From: Deltaproteobacteria bacterium | GTDB lineage: Bacteria; Desulfobacterota; Binatia; HRBIN30; JACQVA1 | NCBI GenBank assembly: GCA_016178705.1 | Contig: JACOST010000030.1 | Location: forward strand, 409,167 to 473,166 | DNA length: 64,000 nucleotides | Direction: 5' to 3' | Shown here: positions 19,718-28,193 of the stretch, piece after piece | How the letters are laid out: each line of letters opens with the position of its first letter | How positions within the stretch are numbered: position 1 is the stretch's first letter | Made by a program: the position numbers and the translations under genes | The notes under the pieces: model-generated | Database searches by the model: none | Told to the model about the DNA's origin: nothing | The model's input: only the letters and a program-made list of their open reading frames with translations

Positions 19718-20821
19718 ATGCGCGGAACATTGCTCTCTGAAGTTCACATAGTCGCGGCGGACGCCGAGGCGTTCTTCGAACTCGCGGAGCGTCAGGGCTG
19801 GGGCGATGGGCTGCCGCTGATTCCGCCAACGGCGGAGCGCGTGCAAGCGATGCTCGACTTCGTGGTCGAAGCGCCGGAGGCGATTGTCGGCGTTGTTGAG
19901 CCGCAGCGTGGCGAGGCAACGGCCGAAAAAATCGCGATCAACGCGGTGATGGCTGGGTGCAGCCCCGAGTCCTTTCCGGTCGTGATCGCGGCCGTGCGTG
20001 CGGTGTGCGATCCGCGCTTCAATCTCTACGCGCTCAACACCACCACTTGCTGCGCGACGCCAGCGCTGATGATCAACGGCCCGGCACGCCACGCTCTCGG
20101 CATCGAGTGCGGATACAGTTGCCTCGGCCACAACGGGCGCGCCAACGCCACCATCGGCCGGGCGCTTCGATTGGTCATGCGCAACGTCGGCGGAGCCATC
20201 CCCGGCGCAGTCAGCAAATCCACCTTCGGACAGCCTGGCCGCATGTCGCTGTGCTTCGGCGAGTGGGAAGAGAAGAGCCCGTGGAACCCGTTCCATGTTC
20301 GACGGGGCTTCGAACGTGACGACAACGTCGTCACCGTGCACTGCGCTACCGGCACCCAAGACATCGCCGATGTGTGGGCTGAGACCGGCGAGGAAATGAT
20401 TTGGGTGCTGGCGCACTCGATCGATTGGATCGGCAACAACAAGGTGCTGGTGCCGCAGAAGGACGGCGAGATGCTGCTCCTCCTCTGTCCCGACTTCGCC
20501 TACAAGATCGCGCGCGACGGCTTGGCAATCGCCGACGTGCAACGCATGCTATACGAGCAGACGCGCACGCCGATCGAACGCTGGCACCGGAACCACTGGC
20601 CGAAGTTGGAAATGCGCGGCTATGTCGAGGACGGCACCGTGCCGCTGTGTGAGCAGCCGGAGCAATTCCTTATTGCCGTCGCCGGCGGCGAAGGCGGACA
20701 TCATGCCATCAGCTTTTGCAGCTTCGGTCTGACGATGTCGGTGTCGCAGAAATTTTCACTCACCTCAGACATCACCGAGGGCGAGTCGTGTCCGCTGCCG
20801 GAGCGAACGCCCGGTATCTGA
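19718..20821 (+). CDS. Cys-rich protein of unknown function next to the UGSC selenoprotein
   Basis: A 367-residue protein with no family I can name. Visible features: an N-terminal GWGDGLPLIPPTAERV, a helical AVMAGCSPESFPVVIAAV, then a Cys-rich core NTTTCCATPALMINGP and GIECGYSCLGHNGRANATIGR, the last looking like a ligand- or cofactor-binding loop. There are more than ten Cys residues. No signal peptide or membrane segment is evident. In-frame starts from 19604 overlap the selenoprotein and its repeat tail; the ATG at 19718 is preferred. It lies 19 bp after the selenoprotein stop and 2 bp before an aminotransferase, so a functional link to the selenoprotein (partner or sequential enzyme) is likely but unproven. 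Confidence 0.75.
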   Translation: MRGTLLSEVHIVAADAEAFFELAERQGWGDGLPLIPPTAERVQAMLDFVVEAPEAIVGVVEPQRGEATAEKIAINAVMAGCSPESFPVVIAAVRAVCDPRFNLYALNTTTCCATPALMINGPARHALGIECGYSCLGHNGRANATIGRALRLVMRNVGGAIPGAVSKSTFGQPGRMSLCFGEWEEKSPWNPFHVRRGFERDDNVVTVHCATGTQDIADVWAETGEEMIWVLAHSIDWIGNNKVLVPQKDGEMLLLLCPDFAYKIARDGLAIADVQRMLYEQTRTPIERWHRNHWPKLEMRGYVEDGTVPLCEQPEQFLIAVAGGEGGHHAISFCSFGLTMSVSQKFSLTSDITEGESCPLPERTPGI

Positions 20822-20823
20822 TC

Positions 20824-22005
20824 ATGCGATCGGTCTCGCTCAAGTCGGAACAGTTCACCGAATCGGTCATCCGCGGCATGACGCGGTTGTGCGAGCAGCA
20901 CGGCGGCATCAACCTCGCGCAAGGCTTTCCCGATTTTCCGGCGCCGATGGAGCTGAAGGACGCGGCCAAGCGCGCCATCGACGACGAGTTCAACCAGTAC
21001 GCAGTGACCTGGGGCGTGCGCGAGTTTCGCGCGGCGATCGCGGCGAAGATGAAGCACTACAACCGCGTACCGTGCGATCCCGAAACCGAAGTCACGGTGA
21101 CCTGCGGCTCCACCGAAGCGATGATCGCGACGCTGTTGGCGGTGGTGAATCCCGGCGACGAGATCGTGATCTTCGAGCCTTTCTACGAGAACTATGGCCC
21201 CGACGCGATTATGAGCGGGGCGACGCCGCGCTACGTCACGCTGCGACCGCCGGACTTCACCTTCGACCCGGCCGAGCTGCGCGCAGCATGCGGGCCGCGC
21301 ACCAAGGCCATCATCGTCAATACACCGCACAATCCGAGTGGTCACGTGTTCGGCCGGGTTGAGCTGGAAACCATCGCGGCCGTCTGCCGAGAGTTCGATT
21401 GTCTCGCCATCACCGACGAGATCTACGAGTACGTCACCTACGACGGTCGCGAACATGTCTCGCTCGCCAGCCTCCCCGACATGCGCGAACGCACAATCAC
21501 GATCAGCGGACTGTCGAAGACCTATTCGGTGACAGGCTGGCGCCTCGCCTACGCGATTGCCTCACCCGCGCCGACCACGGCGATTCGCAAGATGCACGAC
21601 TTCCTCACCGTCGGCGCGCCGCATCCGCTGCAATGGGCAGGCGTGAGCGCACTCGGCCTACCCGCCGGTTACTATCGCGACCTCGCGGCACACTACGCGA
21701 CGCGGCGCGCAGTGTTGGCGGAGGCGCTCACCGCCGCCGGCTTTCGCATTCACGTTCCGGAGGGTGCGTACTACATCCTTGCCGACATCGGTGAAATTGC
21801 TGGCGTCACGATGATGAGCGACGTGGCGTTCTGCGAGTGGCTGATCCGCGATGTCGGCGTGGCTGCGGTGCCAGGGTCCAGCTTCTATCGTGATGGAGAG
21901 CGTGGACGGCGGCTGATCCGCTTCGCCTTCTGCAAGCGTGAGGACACCCTGCGTGCCGCTGCGGAGCGTCTGGCGCGCGTGCCGGACCTGCTGAGGCTAC
22001 GGTGA
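20824..22005 (+). CDS. Class I/II PLP aminotransferase
   Basis: A 393-residue fold-type I aminotransferase of the aspartate/kynurenine/methionine aminotransferase group. The N-terminal GGINLAQGFPDFPAP and the active-site SGLSKTYSVTGWRLAY (Lys232) are clear, as are NTPHNPSGHVFGR, the Asp in AITDEIYEYVTYD and the C-terminal RFAFCKREDTLRAAAERL. This branch includes MtnE/YbdL-like enzymes acting on methionine or aromatic amino acids. The frame is open from 20716, but the ATG at 20824 follows the previous stop by 2 bp and begins MRSVSLKSEQFTESVIRGMT, a standard start. Its place in the UGSC operon suggests it supplies or removes an amino-acid-derived substrate of that pathway. Confidence 0.88.
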   Translation: MRSVSLKSEQFTESVIRGMTRLCEQHGGINLAQGFPDFPAPMELKDAAKRAIDDEFNQYAVTWGVREFRAAIAAKMKHYNRVPCDPETEVTVTCGSTEAMIATLLAVVNPGDEIVIFEPFYENYGPDAIMSGATPRYVTLRPPDFTFDPAELRAACGPRTKAIIVNTPHNPSGHVFGRVELETIAAVCREFDCLAITDEIYEYVTYDGREHVSLASLPDMRERTITISGLSKTYSVTGWRLAYAIASPAPTTAIRKMHDFLTVGAPHPLQWAGVSALGLPAGYYRDLAAHYATRRAVLAEALTAAGFRIHVPEGAYYILADIGEIAGVTMMSDVAFCEWLIRDVGVAAVPGSSFYRDGERGRRLIRFAFCKREDTLRAAAERLARVPDLLRLR

Positions 22006-22551
22006 CTACGCGCCGTCGGTGCGCAGAAATACCGGGAAGTCGGTGCCCCCCGGATCGTGACCAAGTTGAGAGAGCAACGTCGTCAGCTGCCCGCGGTGAT
22101 GCGTCTGATGGTTAAAGAAGTGTGTGACCGCCCACCACAGCGGGTGTTTGTATGGCACGCCCGCGCTCGTACGGTACGAGAGCGGTGCGTCGAAATCCGC
22201 GTCGCTGAGGCCGCGCAGCCAGGCCTCGATCGCGGCGTCCGTTTTGGCGCGCTCCTGCCGCAGCAAAGCGAAGTCGTCGTAGAGGACCTGATCCAGTTTG
22301 CCGGTGTACGGGATGGGCTGGCCGCTGTGATCGAGTGAGGTGGCAACCGTCGCATCACGGGTGAAACGGCCAAGCCAGGCGCGATCGGTGAGCAGCAAGT
22401 GATTCAAAGTACCGTGAATCGAGCCGAAGAAGGCTCCCATGCTGCGCTTCCGCTCTTCATCTGTGAGCGTTGCGCACAGAGCGTAGAGCTTGTCGTTCAT
22501 CCAGCGGTTGTAACCCGCGAGCGCTTGGTACTGGCCGAGCAGAGTCGCCAT
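22006..22551 (-). CDS. DinB-family protein
   Basis: A 181-residue four-helix-bundle protein of the DinB/YfiT metalloenzyme-like superfamily. The expected metal-binding histidines are in GSIHGTLNHLLLTD, and near the C-terminus in WAVTHFFNHQTHHRGQLTTLL, the most recognisable DinB motif. GGGGAGG upstream supports the ATG at 22551 over 22602. Members are often thiol-dependent (bacillithiol/mycothiol) enzymes; the thiol used here is unknown. It abuts the aminotransferase gene end to end with no gap. Confidence 0.85.
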   Translation of the reverse strand: MATLLGQYQALAGYNRWMNDKLYALCATLTDEERKRSMGAFFGSIHGTLNHLLLTDRAWLGRFTRDATVATSLDHSGQPIPYTGKLDQVLYDDFALLRQERAKTDAAIEAWLRGLSDADFDAPLSYRTSAGVPYKHPLWWAVTHFFNHQTHHRGQLTTLLSQLGHDPGGTDFPVFLRTDGA

Positions 22552-22642
22552 CACCGTACCTCCCCGGATCGGCATGGTGATGGACGCGCCTCGCCTGGGC
22601 AAGCGTGACGCGACATCTGTCGAAACGACCGGGTAGTCGCGC

Positions 22643-24076
22643 TCAACCGGTGATGCGGATCACGATCTGGCGCACCGCGCCCTCGCGGATGCGGGCACTC
22701 ACGAGCGTCTCGCCACGTGGGAACCCATAGGCCCCGGAGATCGCGGCGCAGAACTGCACCGTCGACGTGTTGTCGACGAAGTGGAAGGTGCCGTCACCGA
22801 ACAACGTACACGCATCCGCCTGCGCGCGCCCACTCGGATTGCCCGTGCCATCGTTGAAACGACAGCCGAGATCGTTGATTGCGTCCGAGGTTGCCTGGCG
22901 CTCGGCAAAGTCCGGCGGATCGACCGCGGGTACACCGCCGAAGACCGGATCGCCATTGTCGCACACCGTCGGACTGCCATCGCCAAGAGGGCGCGACACA
23001 ATCACTTGCAGATCGGGTCGCACGATCGGATCGATCGGGTCGTAGTTGAAGGCGGAGTTGCCGATGGTGCGATGGCCGGTCAACGGCTTGCCCTCGACAA
23101 CGAGAATGAAGCCCCGTCCGATGCGCCGTTCGAACACTGGGCGCCCCTCGCTGTCGGTGCCGACCGATTGTAGCGGCATCGCGTCGGCCTGGGCGATCCC
23201 GAAATAGGAGATCTCGCCTGGTCCCCCCGGTGGTGGCACCGGCGTGGGAGTGCGGGTCGCCGTTGTCGACGGTTGCGGCATCCCGGTTGTGGTCGGAGTG
23301 CCGGCGTTCGGATTGACGCGCACGACAATCTGGCGGGTGGCGCCGACCACGCCCTGTTGATCACTCAGCCGCACGGTCGCAATGGTGTCGCCTTCGGGGA
23401 ACCCGAAGGGCGACGCGACGCGGCCGCAGAACTGCGCCGTCGAGTTGGGGTCGACGAAGTGGAACTCGCCGTCCGGGAACAGTGTACACGCATCATCGGG
23501 GCCGCGGCCGCCAGGATTGCCGGTGCCGTTGTTGAATCGGCAGCCGAGATCGTTGATCGCGTCGGAGATGTGTTGCGTCAAGGCGTAGTTCGCCGGATCG
23601 ACGGACGGAACCCCACCGAACATGTGCAGCGTGTTGTCGCAGACCGTGGTGCTGCCGTTACCCAGCGGTCGCGACACCAGCATCTGCATGTCGGGCCGCA
23701 CGGCTGGATCGTCGGGGCTGTAGTTGAACGCGGATAACCCCACCGGGCTGTGACTAATGCCGGGACGACCTTCGACGACCAGCGAGAAGCCCTGGCCGAA
23801 GCGGCGTTCGTAGATCAGACGCCCGTTGCCATCGGTGCCGATCGGTTGCAGCGGCATATCGTCAGCCGCGGCGAGTCCAAAGAAGGTGACGTTGGCCCCT
23901 GGCCCCAGCGGCGGCGCCGGTGTCGTGGTCGGCGTTGGCGTGTTGGTCGGCCGCCGCGTGCGCGTGTGCGTCACCGTCACGGTCGGCGTCATCGTCGGCA
24001 CCCCGACAATGGTGCCACCGCATCCGGCCGCCACAATCCCCAGAGCAACCCAGGCCCCCATCCACCGTTGCACCAT
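22643..24076 (-). CDS. Surface lipoprotein with Thr/Pro linkers and a duplicated ~190-residue domain
   Basis: A 477-residue protein with a lipoprotein signal (MVQRWMGAWVALGIVAAGC, lipobox VAAGC). The ATG at 24076 has GGGGAGG upstream. After a Thr/Pro-rich linker come two copies of one domain, separated by a second Thr/Pro linker. Each copy begins with FFGLAAADDMPLQ or YFGIAQADAMPLQ, has SRPLGNGSTTVCDN or SRPLGDGSPTVCDN, and SDAINDLGCRF then DACTLF, and ends in a strand such as RQIVVRVNP. Conserved Cys in VCDN, GCRF, DACTLF and QFC suggest disulfides. The same domain occurs twice in the protein at 48168-50003. The domain is not one I can name; a role at the cell surface is inferred. Confidence 0.75.
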   Translation of the reverse strand: MVQRWMGAWVALGIVAAGCGGTIVGVPTMTPTVTVTHTRTRRPTNTPTPTTTPAPPLGPGANVTFFGLAAADDMPLQPIGTDGNGRLIYERRFGQGFSLVVEGRPGISHSPVGLSAFNYSPDDPAVRPDMQMLVSRPLGNGSTTVCDNTLHMFGGVPSVDPANYALTQHISDAINDLGCRFNNGTGNPGGRGPDDACTLFPDGEFHFVDPNSTAQFCGRVASPFGFPEGDTIATVRLSDQQGVVGATRQIVVRVNPNAGTPTTTGMPQPSTTATRTPTPVPPPGGPGEISYFGIAQADAMPLQSVGTDSEGRPVFERRIGRGFILVVEGKPLTGHRTIGNSAFNYDPIDPIVRPDLQVIVSRPLGDGSPTVCDNGDPVFGGVPAVDPPDFAERQATSDAINDLGCRFNDGTGNPSGRAQADACTLFGDGTFHFVDNTSTVQFCAAISGAYGFPRGETLVSARIREGAVRQIVIRITG

Positions 24077-24252
24077 CGGGTACCTCCCCTGCGCGTTAGC
24101 CACCGCGCGCCCCGTTACACCGTACCGCCACAGGTAGCAAACCACGCGGCCCGATGGAATGGGCTGCGCGCGCCGAGCTGCCCCGGATAAACTCGTCTTC
24201 CGGTCGATCGGTTGATTGACATCCGCATGCGCGTCGCATAGAAATCCGCGGC

Positions 24253-24280
24253 GACGGGAGAGGGTGAGGGTGAGTGCGGA
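24253..24280. repeat. Partial GGGAGAGGG-type element
   Basis: GACGGGAGAGGGTGAGGGTG resembles the right half of the palindrome at 19669-19702. It lies between the divergent lipoprotein and SCP2 genes. The rest of the gap 24077-24346 holds no gene that I could recognise. Confidence 0.35.
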
Positions 24281-24346
24281 GGGCAACAGATAGCTGAGAA
24301 ACGGGCCCTACCAGGCCCCACATCCTTGAAAGGAGGAGAGTAAACA

Positions 24347-24682
24347 ATGGCAGTAGCAGATGATGTGAAGGCGATCTTCAGCGCGATGCCGGCGAACTTC
24401 AATGCCGATTCCGCGAAGGGGATGAACTCCGTCATCCAGTTCAATCTGGGTGGCGACGGGGGCGGCAACTATCACGTAGTGATCAAGGACGGCGGATGCA
24501 CGGTGGGCGAAGGGGCCCATGCCGCGCCGAACATGACCATGACGATGGCCGCACAAGATTACGTCGACATGATCAGCGGCAAGCTCAACGGCCAGATGGC
24601 CTTCATGAGCGGCAAGCTGAAGATCGCTGGCGACATGGGGCTCGCAATGAAGATGCAGAGCCTCTTCAAGCGCCCGGCGTAA
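24347..24682 (+). CDS. SCP2 sterol-transfer domain protein
   Basis: A 111-residue stand-alone SCP2-like lipid-binding domain. The pattern VIQFNLGGDGGGNYHVVIKDGGCTV followed by MTMTMAAQDYVDMISGKLNGQMAFMSGKLKIAGDMGLAMKM is the family signature. AAAGGAGGAG directly upstream makes the ATG at 24347 certain. The fold binds fatty acyl-CoAs or sterols in the cytosol. The neighbours give no clue to the ligand. Confidence 0.9.
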   Translation: MAVADDVKAIFSAMPANFNADSAKGMNSVIQFNLGGDGGGNYHVVIKDGGCTVGEGAHAAPNMTMTMAAQDYVDMISGKLNGQMAFMSGKLKIAGDMGLAMKMQSLFKRPA

Positions 24683-24853
24683 AGCCGGACCGCGATCGAA
24701 TCTGTTTGATGGGGCGAGGAGGCGACTCCTCGCCCCATCGTCGTTTCGGGGCCTACGTTCCTTCCACGCTCACTCGATCCGAGCCTTCGCGAGCGGATGA
24801 AGCAGCGCACTGGTTGACTCCGCCGCTGCCGCCAGCCACGGTGCCGCGGTTCC

Positions 24854-25708
24854 ATGACTCCGCTCGCCGTCGCGCTCGTGTTGGTGTCCGCGTTCCTGCA
24901 CGCGGGCTGGAATCTGTTCGGCAAAGGCAGCCAAGACAAGTCGGCCTTCTTCCTTGCGCAAGGAGCGTGCACCGCGATCATTTGTTCGCCTGGATTGATT
25001 GCCTTCTGGTCGCCACCGCCGACACTGGGCTGGGTGTTCGTCGCGCTCTCGGCGGCGGCGCACGCCGGCTACGCGTTGTACTTGGTGAAGTCGTACGAAG
25101 CCGGTGATCTGTCGATCGCCTACCCGATCAGCCGCAGCGCTCCGGCGTTGGTGTTGCTGTGGGAGATGACCGCGGGACACCAACGACTGAGCGTCTTGGG
25201 CGTGAGTGGTGTGGTGCTCGCCGTCGTCGGTGCCCTGATGGTGCAGTGGCCGCTGCTGCGGGCGCGCGGGCTGCGGGGCGTGTTGCGTGCCGATGTCACG
25301 CGCTTCGCGCTCATCACCGCGGTGTTCATCGCCGCCTTCACCATCGTCGACAAACAGGGCGTCGGCCAAATGCACCCGTTCGTCTTCTTGGTGCTGATTC
25401 TCGCCGGCGAATTTCCGGTGTTCATCGTCCGTATGGGAAGCGCGACGGCGACCCGCGTGCGTGCCGAATGGAACCGGACCCGCTGGACGATTCTCGCCAC
25501 CGCGATCGTCGGGCCGTTTTCGTATCTGTTGATCCTGTGGGCGCTGAAGAACGCGCCCGCCACCTACGTGCTGTCGTTGCGCCAGACTAGCATCGTGTTC
25601 GGCGTGGTACTCGGGCGCTTCGTGCTGGGCGAAGTCGGCACCCGCTATCCGCTGATCGGCGCGGTTGTCATCACCATCGGCGGTTTGCTGATCGCCGCGG
25701 GTGGATGA
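24854..25708 (+). CDS. EamA-family (DMT) transporter
   Basis: A 284-residue inner-membrane protein with about ten hydrophobic helices arranged as two EamA repeats. SYEAGDLSIAYPISRSAPALVLLWE ends the first; LRQTSIVFGVVLGRFVLGE in the second is typical of drug/metabolite transporters. The substrate is unknown. It is separated from the SCP2 gene by about 170 bp with no feature and precedes pgpA by about 70 bp on the same strand. Confidence 0.85.
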   Translation: MTPLAVALVLVSAFLHAGWNLFGKGSQDKSAFFLAQGACTAIICSPGLIAFWSPPPTLGWVFVALSAAAHAGYALYLVKSYEAGDLSIAYPISRSAPALVLLWEMTAGHQRLSVLGVSGVVLAVVGALMVQWPLLRARGLRGVLRADVTRFALITAVFIAAFTIVDKQGVGQMHPFVFLVLILAGEFPVFIVRMGSATATRVRAEWNRTRWTILATAIVGPFSYLLILWALKNAPATYVLSLRQTSIVFGVVLGRFVLGEVGTRYPLIGAVVITIGGLLIAAGG

Positions 25709-25779
25709 CGAGCGCCACTCACCTTGACTCACTCCAGGCCCGCGCCTACGCTGCGGCCTTTCGTCACGGAGTCTGACGC

Positions 25780-26247
25780 ATGCGCACGACGGTCCTGTTC
25801 ATCGCCTCGGTGGCATACATCGGCTACATCCCCTTCGCCTCGGGAACGTTCGGTTCGCTGGCGGCGATGCCGCTGTTTTGGGTCTTCGACAAATTGTGCA
25901 CGGTGTCGGTGCCGCTGGCGCTCGCGACCTTCGTCGCCTTGGTTGTAGGCGCGTGTTGGGTGGCGGGTCTGGCCGATGGGTTTCTACAAGAGCACGACAG
26001 CCACAAAATCGTGATCGACGAAGTCGCCGGCTACGTCGCGGCGACGCTGCTGCTGCCGCTGAGCTGGCCGGTCGCCATCGCCGCGTTCTTCATCTTTCGC
26101 GCGCTCGATGTCATCAAGCCATACCCTGCCGGATACATCGATGCGAACATGCCGGGCGGTCCCGGCGTCGTGCTCGACGATGTCGTCTCGGGTCTGTACA
26201 CCAATCTGCTGCTACGCGGCCTATTGTTTCTTGGAGTGCTGTCATGA
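25780..26247 (+). CDS. pgpA: Phosphatidylglycerophosphatase A
   Basis: A 155-residue membrane phosphatase that makes phosphatidylglycerol from PGP. The motif YIPFASGTFGSLAAMP at the N-terminus and the metal-binding IVIDEVAGYVAATLL are diagnostic; hydrophobic helices follow. The stop overlaps the cinA start as ATGA, so the two are coupled. The pgpA-cinA-recA neighbourhood is conserved in many bacteria. Confidence 0.92.
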   Translation: MRTTVLFIASVAYIGYIPFASGTFGSLAAMPLFWVFDKLCTVSVPLALATFVALVVGACWVAGLADGFLQEHDSHKIVIDEVAGYVAATLLLPLSWPVAIAAFFIFRALDVIKPYPAGYIDANMPGGPGVVLDDVVSGLYTNLLLRGLLFLGVLS

Positions 26248-27527
26248 TCGAGCGCGCCGTCATTCTCAGTTCGGGCGATGAATTGACCACCGGCCGCACG
26301 GTCGACACCAACGCCAATTTCATCGCCGACAAATTGGTCGCGGCGGGACTCGACGTGGTCGCGGTGGTCGTGGTCGGGGACTATCACGAGCGCATCGCAT
26401 GGGCGTGGCGCGAGGCGATGCGGCAGGCGGACGTGATCATCGGCACTGGCGGTCTCGGCCCCACGGCCGACGATCTCACCACCGAGGTGTTGGCGCAGGT
26501 CGCCGGGCGAACGCTGAAGATGGACACGGGCGTCGCCGACCGCATCCGCCAGATGTTCGCGGCGATGGGCCGCGTGATGCCGGAGAACAATCTCAAGCAA
26601 GCCATGTTTCCCGAGGGTGCGACGGTCATCCCCAACCCGCTCGGCACCGCGCCCGGCTTCCGCCTCGATCTCGATACTGAGTGGGGGCGACGTCACTTGA
26701 TTGTGTTGCCCGGCGTGCCGCGCGAAATGAAACCGATGATCGAAGAGCAGGTGCTGCCGTGGATCGAGCAGGAGCGTGGCGGTGAGGATGTGTATCGCAG
26801 CCACACCTTCCAAACCTTCGGCATCAGCGAGTCAGCGCTCGACGAACTGGTCACCGGCTGCGTGGCCGCGGAGGAAGGCCGCATCGCGTTTCGCGCGGCG
26901 TTTCCGCAAATCTCCGTGCGCCTGACGGTCCACGGTCGCCCCGACGCAACCGCGCGAAACTTGCCGCTACTCGCGGCGCGGTTGCGCGAACGCATTGGCA
27001 CCTACGCCTATGGCGAAGGCGACACGTCGATGGAGGAAGTCGTCGGGACGATGCTGAAGCAACGCGGCCTCACCATCGCGCTGGCGGAATCCTGCACCGG
27101 CGGTCTCATCGGCCATCGCATCACCAACGTGCCCGGCAGCTCGGCGTACTTTGTGGGCGACCTCGTCACCTACAGCAACAGCGCGAAGCAACAACTGCTC
27201 GGCGTGAACGCGGCGACGCTCGAACGAGTTGGCGCGGTGAGCGAAGAGGTTGCGACCGAGATGGCGGAGGGCGCCCGGCGCGTCGCTGGCGCAGATTTCG
27301 GACTCGCAACCACCGGCATCGCCGGCCCAGACGGCGGCAGCGCGGAGAAACCGGTCGGGACAGTGTGCATCGCGCTGGCGACAGCGGAGAAGTCGTTCGT
27401 GCGGCGCTATCAATTTTGGGGCACGCGCGACTGGGTGAAGATCCTCACCTCACAAGTTGCGCTCGACTGGGTGCGCCGGCATTTGCTCGGGCTCGATCCG
27501 AGCGAGTCCGGCGTCCTCCGGCGGTGA
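26244..27527 (+). CDS. cinA: CinA family protein (ADP-ribose pyrophosphatase / NMN amidohydrolase)
   Basis: A 427-residue two-domain protein. The N-terminal MoaB/COG1058-like domain has LSSGDELTTGRTVDTNANF and GTGGLGPTADDLT; the C-terminal domain with ALAESCTGGLIGHRITNVPGSS and GIAGPDGG is the nicotinamide-nucleotide amidohydrolase (PncC). It recycles NMN and is often linked to competence. The ATG at 26244 overlaps the pgpA stop; longer in-frame starts lie within pgpA and are rejected. Its stop overlaps the GTG start of the next gene by 3 bp. Confidence 0.92.
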   Translation: MIERAVILSSGDELTTGRTVDTNANFIADKLVAAGLDVVAVVVVGDYHERIAWAWREAMRQADVIIGTGGLGPTADDLTTEVLAQVAGRTLKMDTGVADRIRQMFAAMGRVMPENNLKQAMFPEGATVIPNPLGTAPGFRLDLDTEWGRRHLIVLPGVPREMKPMIEEQVLPWIEQERGGEDVYRSHTFQTFGISESALDELVTGCVAAEEGRIAFRAAFPQISVRLTVHGRPDATARNLPLLAARLRERIGTYAYGEGDTSMEEVVGTMLKQRGLTIALAESCTGGLIGHRITNVPGSSAYFVGDLVTYSNSAKQQLLGVNAATLERVGAVSEEVATEMAEGARRVAGADFGLATTGIAGPDGGSAEKPVGTVCIALATAEKSFVRRYQFWGTRDWVKILTSQVALDWVRRHLLGLDPSESGVLRR

Positions 27528-28093
27528 GGGTTCGCGGGCTGCATGCCGCCGTCGCCCGCGGCAAGCGCGTGCTTCTGCGTTTGCCGAGCGCGCACGACTG
27601 CGACGAGTTCGTCGCGCTCATGCGCGCGAGTCGCCGCCTGCACCATCCGTGGGCGGCGCCGGCTACCACCACCGACGCGTTCGCCGACTATCTGAACCGC
27701 ATTCGCCGTAAGGAAACCTACGGGTTGCTGGCGTGCGAGCGCTCGAATGGTGCCATCGTCGGGGTCTTCAATTTCAATCAGATCGTGCGCGGCCACTATC
27801 ACAGCACGTACCTGGGATACTTTGGCGGCGCGCCGTTCGCGCGCCAGGGCTACATGACCGAAGGCTTGGCGCTGGTGCTGCGCTACGCGTTCACCAAACT
27901 CAAGTTGCACCGGCTGGAAGCGAACATCCAGCCCGGCAATCGCGCCTCGCTCGCGTTGGCGCGTCGGTGTGGATTGCGCTGCGAGGGCTTCTCGCCGCGC
28001 TATCTCAAGGTGAACGGCCGCTGGCGCGATCACGAACGCTGGGCGATCACGGTGGAAGATTGGCGCAGACTACGAGCCGAGGAACGCCGCTGA
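27524..28093 (+). CDS. GNAT acetyltransferase, RimJ/RimL type
   Basis: A 189-residue N-acetyltransferase of the ribosomal-protein/amino-acid acetylating group. The GTG start at 27524 sits on the cinA stop; upstream starts in frame fall within cinA. LGYFGGAPFARQGYMTEGLALVLRYAF is the acetyl-CoA loop and following helix, and KLHRLEANIQPGNRASLALARRCGLRCEGF is the C-terminal half of the RimJ signature. The target protein is unknown. Confidence 0.88.
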   Translation: MRVRGLHAAVARGKRVLLRLPSAHDCDEFVALMRASRRLHHPWAAPATTTDAFADYLNRIRRKETYGLLACERSNGAIVGVFNFNQIVRGHYHSTYLGYFGGAPFARQGYMTEGLALVLRYAFTKLKLHRLEANIQPGNRASLALARRCGLRCEGFSPRYLKVNGRWRDHERWAITVEDWRRLRAEERR

Positions 28094-28193
28094 ACGCGCC
28101 TCGCCAGCGCGGGATAGGTCGCCGCCAAATTTCCACATTCGGACATCGCTAGTAGCGCGCCACACGCATGCGTGGGATAAGCCGCACATCGTC

